Assembly: GCF_000143415.4 (NCBI RefSeq)
Contig: NW_003314261.1
Coordinates: 3,464,880 to 3,528,879, forward strand
DNA from: Selaginella moellendorffii
Taxonomy: Eukaryota > Streptophyta > Lycopodiopsida > Selaginellales > Selaginellaceae
Direction of reading: 5' to 3'
DNA length: 64,000 bases
The position numbers and the translations under genes were made by a program. The notes under the pieces were generated by a model. It did no database searches and was not told the DNA's origin. It worked only from the letters and a program-made list of their open reading frames with translations. Shown here in pieces: positions 44,081 through 55,248 of this stretch (position 1 is its first letter; every line of letters starts with the position of its first letter).

Positions 44081-45474
44081 TTTGGGCACACCGCCAAGTG
44101 GGGGATGCCCCAAAGTCATGATGCATAGATAAATTGCTTAGTGTAAAAGCTTGGTATATCTAACTTAAACACTTTAGTGCAAATAGCACCAAAGACGTGG
44201 TGAATGAGATGGGGACACTCAATCTCAGTTGCTATGGATCTTTAGCTAGAAGGGCTGGTTTGGGGGCACTACCAAGTGTGGGGGATGCTCCCGGGGTTAT
44301 AATTAACAAGTTAAAGGTTTGGAAGACCTAGTATCTATTAGCAAACCTATTAAAGTAACAATAGTTAGATCACTAGGTGATCTTACAGCTAAACAAGGAC
44401 AATGTCCTTGTAAGGTTAAGGAATAAAATTCCTAGTTCAAAGGGTTGAATTGAACTATTGATGATAGTTTGCCTTGGTCAAGGTGACCAAATGGGAAAAA
44501 CACCTAAAGGGAAATCAATTGTGCCGATAGGATGGTATAGTGAGTCCAAGAAAGTAGGCTCTAGAAAAGACCCATAGGAGGGTTGCAAAGTTGGGTTGTC
44601 GATGGAGCCATAGTAGAAAATGCTAAAAAGACCTCCTAGGGGTGAGCACTCTCTAGACTTGGTAAAATAAAGCCTTTGTTATGGAACCAAAAGAATATTT
44701 TGAGAATGGAAGTAGTGATCCTATGTTACTTGATGCAACAATCAACAAATAGGAGCAAAAGACTAGTGGCCAAGTGTGGGCCATAGAATTCATTGGAAGG
44801 AATCCAAATAGCAAAGTTAGGCAAGGAACATAAATATGTTAGATGTTAACAGACTGCGGGAAAGAAAGTGTGTTTTCAAATATGGATTCCCAAATGCTCC
44901 AATTTGGCAAAGGTGAAAGCTTCAAGAGGGGGAGTGGCAAGATAGCCAAATGATAGGGCTGTTGATAGCCCTAGCATAACTTATGATAACTGGAACTTAG
45001 TGCCAAAAGTGGTATGAAATAGAAAAGAGGATGATGGTGCCCTCAAATAGAGAACATCCTAGGATGGGGAAGTGAAGTTTGCACTATATGTGCAATGAAA
45101 GGTGTTAGAGACACCCAAGAAATCAACTTCGAGAAGTCAAAATTAAAAATTCCAAAGTGGAATGGTTATCGATTGAAGTTGAGACTACTTGAGAATGAGT
45201 AGTAGGATTGAGATAGAGAAGGTGTCTTTAACGGGTTTAACAAAAACTAAATCAATAAAAGGGAGAGAACCACCCCCGATGGTCGAATGGGTCTCTATGT
45301 TGGAGAGACTATGCTCCTTAGAAGATGGATAAAGCATAGTGTGCCTTTGATGTCAAACCATTGACGAATATTAGTTGGGTGCCAAGGATGGAAAGAGTAA
45401 TACATATTAGTGTTACTTTATAAAGGGCTTACCATTCAATGAGGATATCAAACTTCCTCTATGGGTGGTGGAGT
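44081..45474. other. Unassigned segment between LTR C and LTR B2
   Basis: No coding signal. Two similar phrases (GCACACCGCCAAGTGGGGGATGCCCC near 44094 in parts, and GCACTACCAAGTGTGGGGGATGC near 44264) resemble spacer DNA found near plant LTR elements. The last bases before LTR B2 (GGGTGGTGGAG) are purine-rich and could be a polypurine tract, in which case B2 would be a 3' LTR rather than a solo LTR. Confidence 0.35.
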
Positions 45475-46978
45475 TGTGAGACATAAAAATCCCTAGGCCC
45501 CAAAGAGGAGCCGAAAGGGTGCCACGTGGTAGTGGCCAAAGCAAAAGCCAAACAAGCGTAACACGTTTGGACTAAAAGCTCCGACTTGAAAAGTTGAGAG
45601 CAAGAGTAAAACTCCCAATGGAGTGCTCAAGAAATGAGCATGAAGCGAGCAATAAGAGAGTCTCTAGAAAAGGGGCACAAAGGGACCAACACATGACACA
45701 TGGTGGAGTCTGAGATGGATTTGAGATGGAGTCCGAGATGGACTGAGATGGAGTCTGAAATGGACCCAAGATTGACCCGAGATGGACACAAGATCAAGTC
45801 CGAGATGGAGTCCGAGAACAACTCAAGATGGAGTCCGAGGTCGAGACCGAGACTGAGACCAAGACCAAAACCAAGAAAAGGACTGAGGCCAAGGCCAAGA
45901 CCAAGCCCGAGCTCAAGTCCGAGTCTAAATGTAAGTCTGAGTCCAAGCCCGAGTTCGAGTTTGAGTTTGAGTTCGAGTCCGAGGGTGTAAAGCCCAAAGC
46001 GTTCGTCTCCCAGACCCTAGGGGGTTTGGTGAACTTCAAAAGTATAGTAGGGGGAGGACTCCAGTGGAGCCAATTTGGCCATAAAAGGCCAGTTTGGCCT
46101 AAGAAGGCTATACCCAAGTGTTGGGTGATGGGATAACCACTGGGAAGTCCAAGGCTATAGTGAATACGGATTGACAAGTGGGGTAGCTTGGTGAAGTGTT
46201 CAAGAGCCGGCTCTAATTCCCTCAGGAGATCGAATGGCCGATGCTCCCAGTCCAAGTGTGGGTGGCACTACCTACTTGGATACTTGACATGGCTCAATAG
46301 AACCTTACTCTAAGCCCATAGCTAAAGCACCTAAAAACAAAAGGCAGGGAGAGTACACATGAGGCTCGAGTAGAGCCATGGTATTCCAAAATATTGTCCC
46401 CAAGTCCCAGACTATGGAAAGGAAGAGGAGCAGTCTTCTAGTGTAGTGACCAAGGATATGGTTACATGGTAAGGAAGTCCTAGAAGACTATGGTATTTGG
46501 TGGTTAGGCTGGTGGGCCTTGATCCAATAGCAGTATTGGCGAACATAGCCATGGTTGGAAAGGGATTTGGTGAGGACCAAAAAAGGGATATTAGGGAAGG
46601 TTGTTCCTCATGTCTGTGGGCATCCAAAGGATGCTAAAGAGTGGATCTAGGATGACCATTTGTGAATGGATAGGCTTGGTCTTTGAGAGACGGGACAGTA
46701 ATGTAAGTGGTGTTGGATCACTAGTGTGACAAAGGTGAATGGATGGCCTTAGCGTAATAGGCTGATATATTAGTGTGACCTTTGGGTGTTGGTCATAAGA
46801 TCGAACACGTGGAGCACTTGGACCAAGTGCAATGGTTGAGTGGCATGGATGCCATTCTTAGGTCTAATAAGTCTCTAAATCTAGAATAAGACTTACGGAG
46901 GTTGTGAGTGAGACACTTCCAAATGGTTAAAGGTGTGGATAAGTGACTAAAGTAGAATGGAAAATTTAATCACTTACA
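45475..46978 (+). mobile_element. LTR B2, second copy of family B
   Basis: This 1504-bp LTR starts TGTGAGACATAAAAATCCC and ends CACTTACA and aligns with LTR B1. Its hexamer array (45705-45983) is about 236 bp shorter than that of B1, which explains nearly all of the 225-bp length difference. No target duplication is seen (GGAGT before, AAGGG after). It may be a 3' LTR whose element was deleted, or it may have lost its flank. Confidence 0.85.
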
Positions 46979-46979
46979 A

Positions 46980-47699
46980 AGGGGTTCTAAATGTATAGTA
47001 GGGATAGTAGGTAGGTTGGGAATGGTTGACCAACCTAAGGTATAGTTTAACTCCCGTTTGCATGCCTGTCCTTGTTGTACGTTCGACTTGGGTCTAAACC
47101 CAAGTTCCATACCATGTTAGTTGGAGTAGTACGTACCTATATCCTCGTGTTAGGCCACCAGTGCTGAAATAGTGCCAAAACTCTGTTTGGCTCCGTTTTG
47201 CTTATTAGTCCTGGCATTCGGATGCTAAATGCTTTATGACTGTTCCAAGTTGCTCTGTGCTCCTGTCCCTTCGCTCCTTTGGCTGAACGCTTGAGAATTA
47301 CTTCGTGCTTTGGTTCTTTCACTCCTTATCTCCATACTTTGGAGTTTGGCTCTATTTGTTCATTCAATGGCCTAAGGCCCTAAAACTCAAGTTTTGCTCC
47401 TTTGTCCTTTGAACATGTGGTATGTCATATGGCATATGACATGTGGTACATGGAGGGTTTAGGTTCTACTTCATGGTTATCCTATGGTAAATCACCATAG
47501 AATAAAGGGTGAAAATTATGTACACTACACTAACACAAGGATATGGGTACTCCATTAGCTAGCATGGTGTAGAATTTGGGTTTAGACCCAAGCCAAATGA
47601 AAAACAAGAATAGGCACACAACCAAAAGTTAAACTATGCCTCAGGTTGGTTGGCCATACCTGACTTACCTACTATCCTTATTGTACAGTTGGAACCCCC
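46980..47699. repeat. Long imperfect inverted repeat
   Basis: The arm at 46980-47156 (GGGGTTCTAAATGTATAGTA ... CTTGGGTCTAAACCCAAG ... CGTGTTAGG) is repeated in reverse orientation at about 47530-47699. The arms of about 170-177 bp enclose a spacer of about 370 bp. Arm sequence belongs to the LTR C type. The structure could fold into a long hairpin RNA or reflect two LTR pieces inserted head to head. Confidence 0.7.
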
Positions 47700-47923
47700 A
47701 TAGGTAGGAAGTGCTATATATCATTTATACATTTCAAAGTAGGGAGCTTTAGAACAACTACAAGTTTGTCAAAATTAATTTATAAACCTTCATAGGAAAT
47801 GCAATACTCAAGGTAAGTTGTGTCCTTGGACCTATACCACATCCTTGCCATTGTCCTTGAGCACGAACAACAGCAACATCAACCACTATCAAAACAAGAT
47901 CATCTCATATAAGTAGTGGAGCA

Positions 47924-49443
47924 TTATTGAAGTGGAAGAACCTGGTTGGTCGTACTACTCGGTGGGCTTTGAAGCTTTGGATATATAATTTTGATGTTGT
48001 TCATCACTCAGGGAGTTTTATAGCTAATGCTGATGCCCTTTCTTGAGCTCCTCTTCCTTCTCCACTCTCTTCTCATGTTTCTGATGAGCCTATTGTTCTA
48101 GCATCTGTGGATTTTCTAGACAAGGATTCTATGCCATCGGCGGTTGTTATACTTGACATTCAGTGTCCATAAGGCGTAGAGCAAGATCTACCTTCTCTTG
48201 ATGAGGTTCACGAGGCTCAAAAGATTGAGCCATAGATTCGAAAGCTTCAAGATGCATTTGAGAATTCTGCATCACTTGTTGATGACTTGCCTTTTCGGCA
48301 TTTACATTCTCAATATCGTTTTGAAGATGGCCTTCTTTATTTTGTGGGGACGGATCCTGACGATCATTTACGGCTAGTGGTGCCTTCTATCTTTATTCAA
48401 CGGTTTCTTCATACCTACCATGATTCTCCTGTTTTAGGTGGGCATGTGGAACATTGTCATGTGACTAAGAAGCTGCGCAGGTCTTTCTATTGGCTGGAGA
48501 TGCGACGTGATATTATCTGGTATATGCGTAGCTGCTTTTGGTGCCAAACTCATAATACTCCTCCTTGTGCTGCAGAAGGACGGTTAGAGTCAATTGTAGT
48601 TTCTCGTCTGTTTAAGTTGGTGGTGTTTGATTTTATGGGACCTTTTCCACAGCCGACTACGGGCAATGAGTATATTATTATTGCTTTTAACTACTTGACT
48701 GGTTGGGTGGAAGTTGGTGCTCTTGCTAGCGCCTCGGCAACTGCTATTGGATACTTCCTCCTCAATCGAGTGGTGTTCCAACATTCTTGTCCAGAACGGA
48801 TTCTTTCAGATAATAGTCTTGCATTTATGGCTGAGGCATTTCATGTTTTGACATCTCGGTTGGGGATACGCCACACTTTCACGAGTGCTTATCATCCACA
48901 ATCAGACGGTCTAGTGGAATGGCTCATTCGGACATTCAAATGGATGATTGCGAAGTATGTGAACTTTCAACATTCGGATTGGAATGGTTATTTGCTGTCT
49001 CTTCGGTATGCCTATGTCATAGAAGTGTAGAGTTCTATTAGTGCTTCACCATATAAACTCCTATATGGTCATAATCCAATATTACCAACAGAGTTGGGTT
49101 TACTTTCACAATTGCCACGAGCTCTCGATGCTAGGTCGTGGGATTAATATTTGACGAGCATTCTTCCACTTGTCCGAGCAGAGTCTGCCGAACACTTAGG
49201 CCGCATACAAATGGGACAACAACAACACTACAACTCCCATCATCGTCCACTTGCGAAATACAAAGTGGATGCCATCTTACGGTACGTGGTTTATCTAAGG
49301 GGCTCCTTGCACAATGGAAAGGACCATATTGGGTGTTGTGGCAAGTTGGACCACAAGTTTATGAGGTTTGGCATAACGTCCAGCAAGCCGATCCTCTGGA
49401 GATTGTGCATGTGCAACGGTTAAAACGCTTCAGGAGCAATTAA
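47924..49443 (+). pseudogene. RNase H end and integrase of element F (Ty3/gypsy)
   Basis: The frame opens in the last part of RNase H (RTTRWALKLWIYNFDVVHHS, then ANADALS) and runs into integrase: H-H zinc region (HDSPVLGGHVEHCHVTKKL), CFWCQTHNTPPC, first catalytic Asp in VVFDFMGPFPQPTTGNEY, second in RILSDNSLAFMA and the third region STAYHPQSDG-like TSAYHPQSDGLVEWLIRTFK. Stops follow at about 48035, 48171, 48233 and 49028. It ends in the usual VHVQRLKRF motif without a chromodomain. RT, protease and gag of this element are missing. Confidence 0.85.
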
Positions 49444-49535
49444 TACCATCTACAAATCCACCAATGCCTCCTCTTGACATTCCTCCAGATCCCGGCCCAT
49501 CTACAAGAGAACCCTGACAGCCTTCCATTATTCCT

Positions 49536-49549
49536 AGAGGAGGGGATGA
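49536..49549 (+). promoter_or_regulatory. Polypurine tract of element F
   Basis: AGAGGAGGGGATGA stands directly before the LTR start TGTGAG. Confidence 0.7.
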
Positions 49550-49725
49550 TGTGAGGGCCAAGTGTATGGCTACGATGCCGTATACTAATATTAGCATAAT
49601 GGGATTTTGATAATCATTAGATTGGTTTCAATTTGGACCACTCGCTCCTGTATATAAGCTAGGGTTTTTGGGTTAATTGATATGCACATTTTCTGTATTC
49701 CCTTTCCATATTCTAAGCACTCACA
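49550..49725 (+). repeat. LTR F, 3' copy (176 bp)
   Basis: A short LTR with perfect 6-bp inverted ends, TGTGAG and CTCACA. It has a TATA-like TGTATATAAGC about 120 bp in. Its first 25 bp are repeated at 27904, and a diverged copy lies in reverse at 50228-50389, which independently supports both ends. Confidence 0.8.
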
Positions 49726-49728
49726 CAT

Positions 49729-50172
49729 TGTGTTCAAGACAATTTTTATATTCTGTAGATATGCCAATAGCAAATCTAGATATTTTCCATAAATAGTAAT
49801 TGGGAGAACAAAACTAATACAAGATGCATGATAGCAAAGGTGTTTGGCAAACACAGTAAATTATCTTTTTGTGAATATTAAAAGACCAAACTCAATATTG
49901 CGGGGATTGCCAACATTAACAAGTGCAAGTCAATGAATAAGTTTTTCTAACTAAGTCAAGTATAGTTGATTAATAGCACTTAGGAATTTTGTCTTTATAC
50001 TCTTTTGGTCAAGTGCACATACGAAGACTAGTTTCTCAACTAGCTTGAGTAGAGACTGAAAAAAAAACTAACAATACTGACCTCTTGTATCATGGCAATT
50101 AAGAAAGAATATTTGAAAAAATTAATTGATAAGTAACTTTTGATACCAATAGTTACATTCACAACAACAAAT
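49729..50172 (-). repeat. Fossil of an LTR C-type repeat, minus strand
   Basis: Read in reverse this aligns with part of LTR C, from the segment with TTACATTCACAACA (LTR start, near 50172) through TCATGGCAATTAAGAAAG, GGCAAACACAGTAAATTAT and ATAGATATGCCAATAGC-like words to ATTGTGTTCAAG. It is more AT-rich than LTR C, with many C/G positions replaced by T/A. Confidence 0.7.
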
Positions 50173-50227
50173 CTCACAAAATCCTAATTCAAACAGCCCT
50201 TTAAGTACAATTAAAGTCGCCTTTCAA

Positions 50228-50389
50228 TGTGAATACATGGAATATGGAAATAAAATATAAAAATATTTATATCAATTAATCCAAAAACTCTAGCTTATAC
50301 AAGAGCAAGTGGTTTGGATTAAAACCAATCAAACTTCCACTAAAATAATATTAATATATAACATTATAACTGTACACTTGGACTTCACA
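50228..50389 (-). repeat. Fossil LTR F-type repeat, minus strand
   Basis: The reverse complement starts TGTGAAGTCCAAGTGTA and ends ATGTATTCACA, aligning end to end with LTR F, including CTTGTATAAGCTAGAGTTT against CTGTATATAAGCTAGGGTTT. It is 162 bp long against 176 bp. No direct flanking duplication is visible. It lies 111 bp upstream of the Tm-1-like start codon. Confidence 0.75.
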
Positions 50390-50500
50390 TTATTTAATAG
50401 CAGATAATAGTGTAAAAAAATTATTAATAAAATAATTATACAACATGTTCTGATATGTTCTCGTCATCAAGTAAATACTTTAACAATCTCTAGGGAAACG

Positions 50501-53258
50501 ATGGGAGGAGATGGAGCTGGGATTGTCTACTGCATTGCGAGCCTTGACACCAAAGGTAAGGAGCTCGACTATCTCATCAAATGCATCTGCGAAGCCTTGG
50601 ATCTCTTCCACGCTCAGGTAGGCTGCATTTTATCTTCCTTACAACTCTTCCTTATGGAAAGGTCTCTCAGGCAAAGATCGTTACCGTAGATGTCTCAACT
50701 TCACAAGATCACGACTCCAAGAACACCGGCGACGAGTTTGTCAGCCGAGAAACAGTTCTCTCGCATCACCCAGATGCGAGATCTCGAGAATTATCTTCAC
50801 TGCCAGCGGAAAGAGGGGCGGCGACTTCCGTCATGGCCACTGCTCTGGAGGGCTTCCTCAGGACAAAATCCGCAGCCGCGGGGGCGATTGGAGTTGGAGG
50901 AAGCGGAGGAACTGGGATGATCTCCCCGGCTCTTAGAAATTTGTCCATTGGAATCCCCAAAGTTATCGTCTCCACGGTTGCTAGCGGCAACACGGCGGCT
51001 TACATCGGGTCGAGTGATCTCATATTGGTTCCATCGGTGGTGGACGTTGCCGGGATTAACAGCGTAAGCACCACCATCTTCGCTAACGCCGCAGCGGCGT
51101 TTGCCGGGATGGTAGCAGCAAGGGTGCCGAGAAAACTCTCTACTGCTGGAGTGATCCAGGAAAAACTTTCGGCAAGGCCGAGTGTTGGTGTGACCATGTT
51201 TGGAGTGACAACTCCCTGCGTGACCGCGGTTCGTGAGGAGCTCGAGCGGCGAGGATACGAAGTTGTTGTGTTCCATGCCACGGGCACTGGCGGAAAAGCC
51301 ATGGAAAATCTAGTAGCTCAAGGATTCTTCCAGGTTTTTTTTTTTTTTTTCTACGTTTTTTTCTCTTTTAGTTTCTTCTGATCTTTCACTTCCAGGCAGT
51401 GCTCGATCTTACTACCACCGAGGTGGCCGATCACATTGTCGGTGGTGTAATGGCTTGTGATGAGAATCGATTCACGTCAACCGTGGAGAAAAAAATTCCT
51501 CTTGTTCTTAGCCTTGGAGCTCTCGACATGGTGAACTTTGGAAGCAAGAAGACAGTCCCTTCGGAGTTTTCTGGACGTAAATTCCACGTCCATAACAGCC
51601 AGGTACTCGCTGAGCTCGCTTAACTAAACATTGTTTTCCTTCTCGTAGGTGACTTTGATGCGGACAACAGCAGAGGAAAATCGAAAGTTTGCAAAGTTTA
51701 TAGCCGAGCGTGTCAACAGATCTTCGTCTCCTGTTCGGATCTTGTGCCCTCTCAAGGGAGTTTCAGCGCTTGACGCCGAAGGCATGCCATTTTTCTGTCC
51801 TGAGGCAACAGATGCTTTGCTAGACGAGCTCAAGAAAGAAATACATCAAACGCCGGACAGACAGGTATTTTCGCGAAGTTTTAGATGGTTTCTAACGATC
51901 CATCGTCTTGCTCCATTGCAGCTAGAGTTCCTTCCTTGCAACATAAATGATCCCGAGTTCTCTCGAGCTGTCGTCAAAGCATTTCTGGAACTCGTGCCTC
52001 CCGTTGATCAGGCGAAAATTCCTCCAGCTGATGAACTTGACAATACCTCGACTAAATCTACCAGCGTCACGAGGAAACCTCCACTTCCTAGTATCAGAAA
52101 AGACGCAAAACCAGGTAGCTATTTTTGTTTGATCCACTCACGCACACACTGTTTTATCGTTCCAGAAACAGTTCTAGCACGCGAGACAATCCTCGCAAAT
52201 CTGAAGAAGCAAATTAAAGATGGAGCTCCTGTAATCGGTGCTGGCGCTGGGACTGGAATATCTGCAAAGTTTGAGGAGGAAGGAGGAGTGGACTTGATCG
52301 TCATCTATAACTCTGGACGCTTCCGGATGGCCGGGAGAGGTTCTCTCGCGGGTTTGCTACCGTTCAAAGACGCCAACGCTGTCGTTGTAGACATGGCCAA
52401 CGAAGTTCTTCCGGTAAGTTTCATTGATTTTTCATTTTGTGGTTCATCTCTAGCTCAAGTTTTACAAAACTTTTTCCAAAGAATTACTTGTTTTTGTCTC
52501 CTTACAGGTTGTGAAGAAAACTCCAGTTCTTGCTGGAGTCTGCGCCACAGATCCTTTCCGGCAAATGAGTCGCTTCCTACGCGAGCTCGAGCAGATTGGA
52601 TTTGTCGGTGTGCAAAATTTCCCTACTGTAGGACTTTTTGACGGGAACTTTCGACAAAACCTTGAAGAAACTGGCATGGGATTCGGGTACGTAGTTTTCG
52701 AGATACAATACTCTTGAGAAAGACGGGAAGAAAAAGAGACACTACTAACACTGTTTAATCACACAGGGTGGAAGTAGAGATGATAAAACAGGCTCACGAA
52801 ATGGGACTTATAACAACACCGTATGCGTTTAACGAGGAAGAGTCACGAGCAATGGCACAAGCCGGCGCGGACATAATCGTGGCTCATATGGGACTCACCA
52901 CCGCCGGCTCCATTGGTGCTAGCACCGCTCTCACGCTCGATCAAAGTGTTGATCGCGTCCAAAAGATCGCCAACGCTGCCTCGGAGATAAATCCAGACGT
53001 CATAGTCCTGTGTCACGGAGGTACGTGATTTCTTTCGTCAAAACCAGCAAAACTAGTCAAAAAAAAAACTTGGAAGATCGATTGATACTGATTAGAATTT
53101 TCTTATCAGGACCGATCGCTGGACCCGAGGACGCCAAGTATGTTCTCCAGAGAACCACGGGAGTTCATGGATTCTATGGAGCTTCTAGCATGGAGAGATT
53201 GCCAGTGGAGAGAGCTATACGAGAGACCGTGTGCCAGTACAAGGCGATCACAAAATAA
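50501..53258 (+). CDS. Tm-1-like protein (UPF0261 domain plus TIM-barrel domain)
   Basis: Nine exons: 50501-50617, 50671-51333, 51396-51602, 51649-51864, 51922-52114, 52166-52413, 52508-52686, 52767-53020 and 53110-53258; 741 residues, close to tomato Tm-1 (about 750). The N-terminal UPF0261 half carries [51 protein letters not shown] and [15 protein letters not shown], which includes the ATP-binding glycine-rich loops. The C-terminal half carries [55 protein letters not shown] and [16 protein letters not shown], a TIM-barrel enzyme-like domain. In tomato one allele blocks tobamovirus replication; the normal plant function is not known. The gene is intact although it borders old LTRs. Confidence 0.93.
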
Positions 53259-53630
53259 ACGCTCCAGATTTTGCTCTCCTAAGAGGCGCCAGATTGAACG
53301 GCCAGGATTTGAGGGGCCGTAAATTTAGAATGTTTATTAGGAAATAGAATATACCACAAACAAATTAAAGCTTCCCCACACAAGCGCTTCGTCTTTATCC
53401 CGGATGCCGATTGTTTACCGCCTAGGTAGCTTGGAGCCCTAAAATGGGAAGAATGCGTTCACTGGCGCGCCGGGGAGGGATCGGCATTCCACGAGCTTGC
53501 AGCTGTTTGAGCTTCGCGATGGATCATTGAGCGGGATCTGGGCGAGGAATTTGCTCGCTTGCGGCAGATCTGGCAGCGCGAAATGGCGCATTTTGAGGTA
53601 GCTATGTGAGAATTCCCTCGGTTCCATTCC
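53259..53630. other. Gap between the Tm-1-like and transporter genes
   Basis: A 372-bp stretch that includes the 3' end of the Tm-1-like transcript (AATAAA-type words near 53340) and the GC-richer leader of the transporter gene. Short frames here have no support. Confidence 0.35.
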
Positions 53631-55248
53631 ATGGCCTGGAAATACAAGGCTGGATTGGTGCTTCTCTCCACGGTCGTCGTGATATGGGTCACTTCGGCGG
53701 AAGTCACACAGGTATGTCGGTTTTCTTTCCTTTTCGTGGACTCTTTCTAAGTCTTTGCCTCGAATTTTTCTCTTTTTCTCCGTAGAAAATTTTCGAGGCT
53801 TACAAGCAACCATTTGCGCTTTCCTACTTGGGAGCGTCGCTTATGGTCGTCTACTTGCCGTTGTCGGTGCTCAAAGACTGGATCTATTCTTACTTCCAAA
53901 GGCGCTATAGGAAAATTCAACGAGAAAACTCAGATGGTGGTGGTGGCGTGCTGGATTCTCCATCCAAGAGAAACCGCGTCAAGGCCAGTGATATGGAGCT
54001 ACAGCATCTCATGCTCCAGGAAAATGGGAAAGATGTCGAAGCTCCAGGAGCCTCTGTGAAACCTTCTTTGGCGTCAAAGCTAGCGCCAGAGAAAGTAACT
54101 TGGACAGACTGGGATGTTGCAAAGGCATGCCTCTATCTGGCTCCTCTTTGGCTACTCACAGAGGTAACTCGAGATAGAAGTTTTTCTTTGGGATTTCCGG
54201 CAGCCAAACTGACGTGTGTTTGTTTTCTAGTACTTGTCGAACGCCGCCTTGGCCCATACGAGCGTTGCAAGCACAACGATTCTTTCGTCTACCTCGGCAC
54301 TGTTCACGTTGATGTTTGGAACGCTGTTGGGGCAGGACCAGTTTAACGTCTTGAAAGTCGTGTCAGTGCTCATAACGATCATAGGAGTGTTCATGACAAC
54401 ACTCGGGCGGACATGGGCGAAGGATGACGTGCAAGCAACTTTGTCGAGGTAGCTGATCCATTTTCTTTTCTTTCTCCGCTTTTCCTGAAGTTTTCATCGG
54501 TTGTTTTCAAGGCCGAGCAAGCATGACATGGTTGGAGACATCCTGGGGCTCTCTTCGGCTGTTACGTATGGTCTCTTCACAGGTAAGCTGCCGTTTGGAA
54601 GGTTTTCTTCCGCTGAAAAGTCCTTGGCGTGTACGCAGTCTCGCTGAAGCGAATAGCCGGGGAAGATGGAGAGACTGTGGATGTCCAGAAGATTTTCGGA
54701 TTCATTGGATTGTTTACACTTATTGGCCTCTGGTGGCTCAGTGAGTATTTCCTTTTTTACTTCTGTTTTTCGTATTCTTTTCTTGCAGAAAGATTAAAAC
54801 TGGCTTTGTTGTTGCAGCTTGGCCACTTCATGCACTCGGCTTGGAGCCGAGTCTAAGCATACCTCGGTCGGCAAAGGTGGACGAGGCTGTTCTTGCAAAT
54901 AGCTTCATTGGCAGTGTTCTCTCCGATTACATTTGGTGAGTTTTTGGAAAATGTAGATGGGCATTTCGTCACAAATCTTTGTTTACTTTCTCGCAGGGCA
55001 TTGTCAGTGGTATGGACGACGCCTCTCGTGGCAACGCTAGGAATGTCGTTGACAATACCCTTTGCCATGCTAGCTGATATGGTTGTCCATGGACGCCATT
55101 ACTCGGCCATTTACGTTCTTGGCTCGGCTCAAGTAAGTCCAGTGCTGGATAGATTTTGTGTCTGATTCCAGCGTTTGATCGCCAGGTTTTTGCCGGATTT
55201 ATGGTTGCCAACCTGACAGATCACTGCTCGCGGAAGATCGGTTTCTGA
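53631..55248 (+). CDS. Drug/metabolite transporter superfamily protein (SLC35F/EamA-like)
   Basis: Eight exons: 53631-53711, 53786-54163, 54231-54448, 54512-54582, 54639-54740, 54818-54935, 54997-55132 and 55186-55248; 388 residues. About ten membrane segments are visible, starting with [18 protein letters not shown] and ending with AGFMVANL. The signatures [61 protein letters not shown] and [20 protein letters not shown] match the plant relatives of yeast Thi74 and the SLC35F group. A hydrophilic loop of 70 residues follows helix 2. The substrate is not known. Phases R|P, F|T|V and W|A join cleanly. Confidence 0.9.

Larger units (their letters stand above)
27904..49725. mobile_element. Nested cluster of decayed Ty3/gypsy LTR retrotransposons
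   Basis: The cluster spans 21.8 kb. It starts with the first 25 bp of an LTR (family F) whose complete copy closes the cluster at 49550-49725. Between them are parts of at least four families (A, B, C, F), one minus-strand integrase piece and a long inverted repeat. All coding regions contain several stops or frameshifts, so none is autonomous. Sub-elements are listed below. The order implies that A entered near the start of the F 5' LTR and that later deletions removed the rest of that LTR, the 3' LTR of A and most of F. Confidence 0.85.

Noticed and set aside
45572..46255. Open frames in LTR B2
   Set aside because: Same hexamer array effect as in LTR B1.
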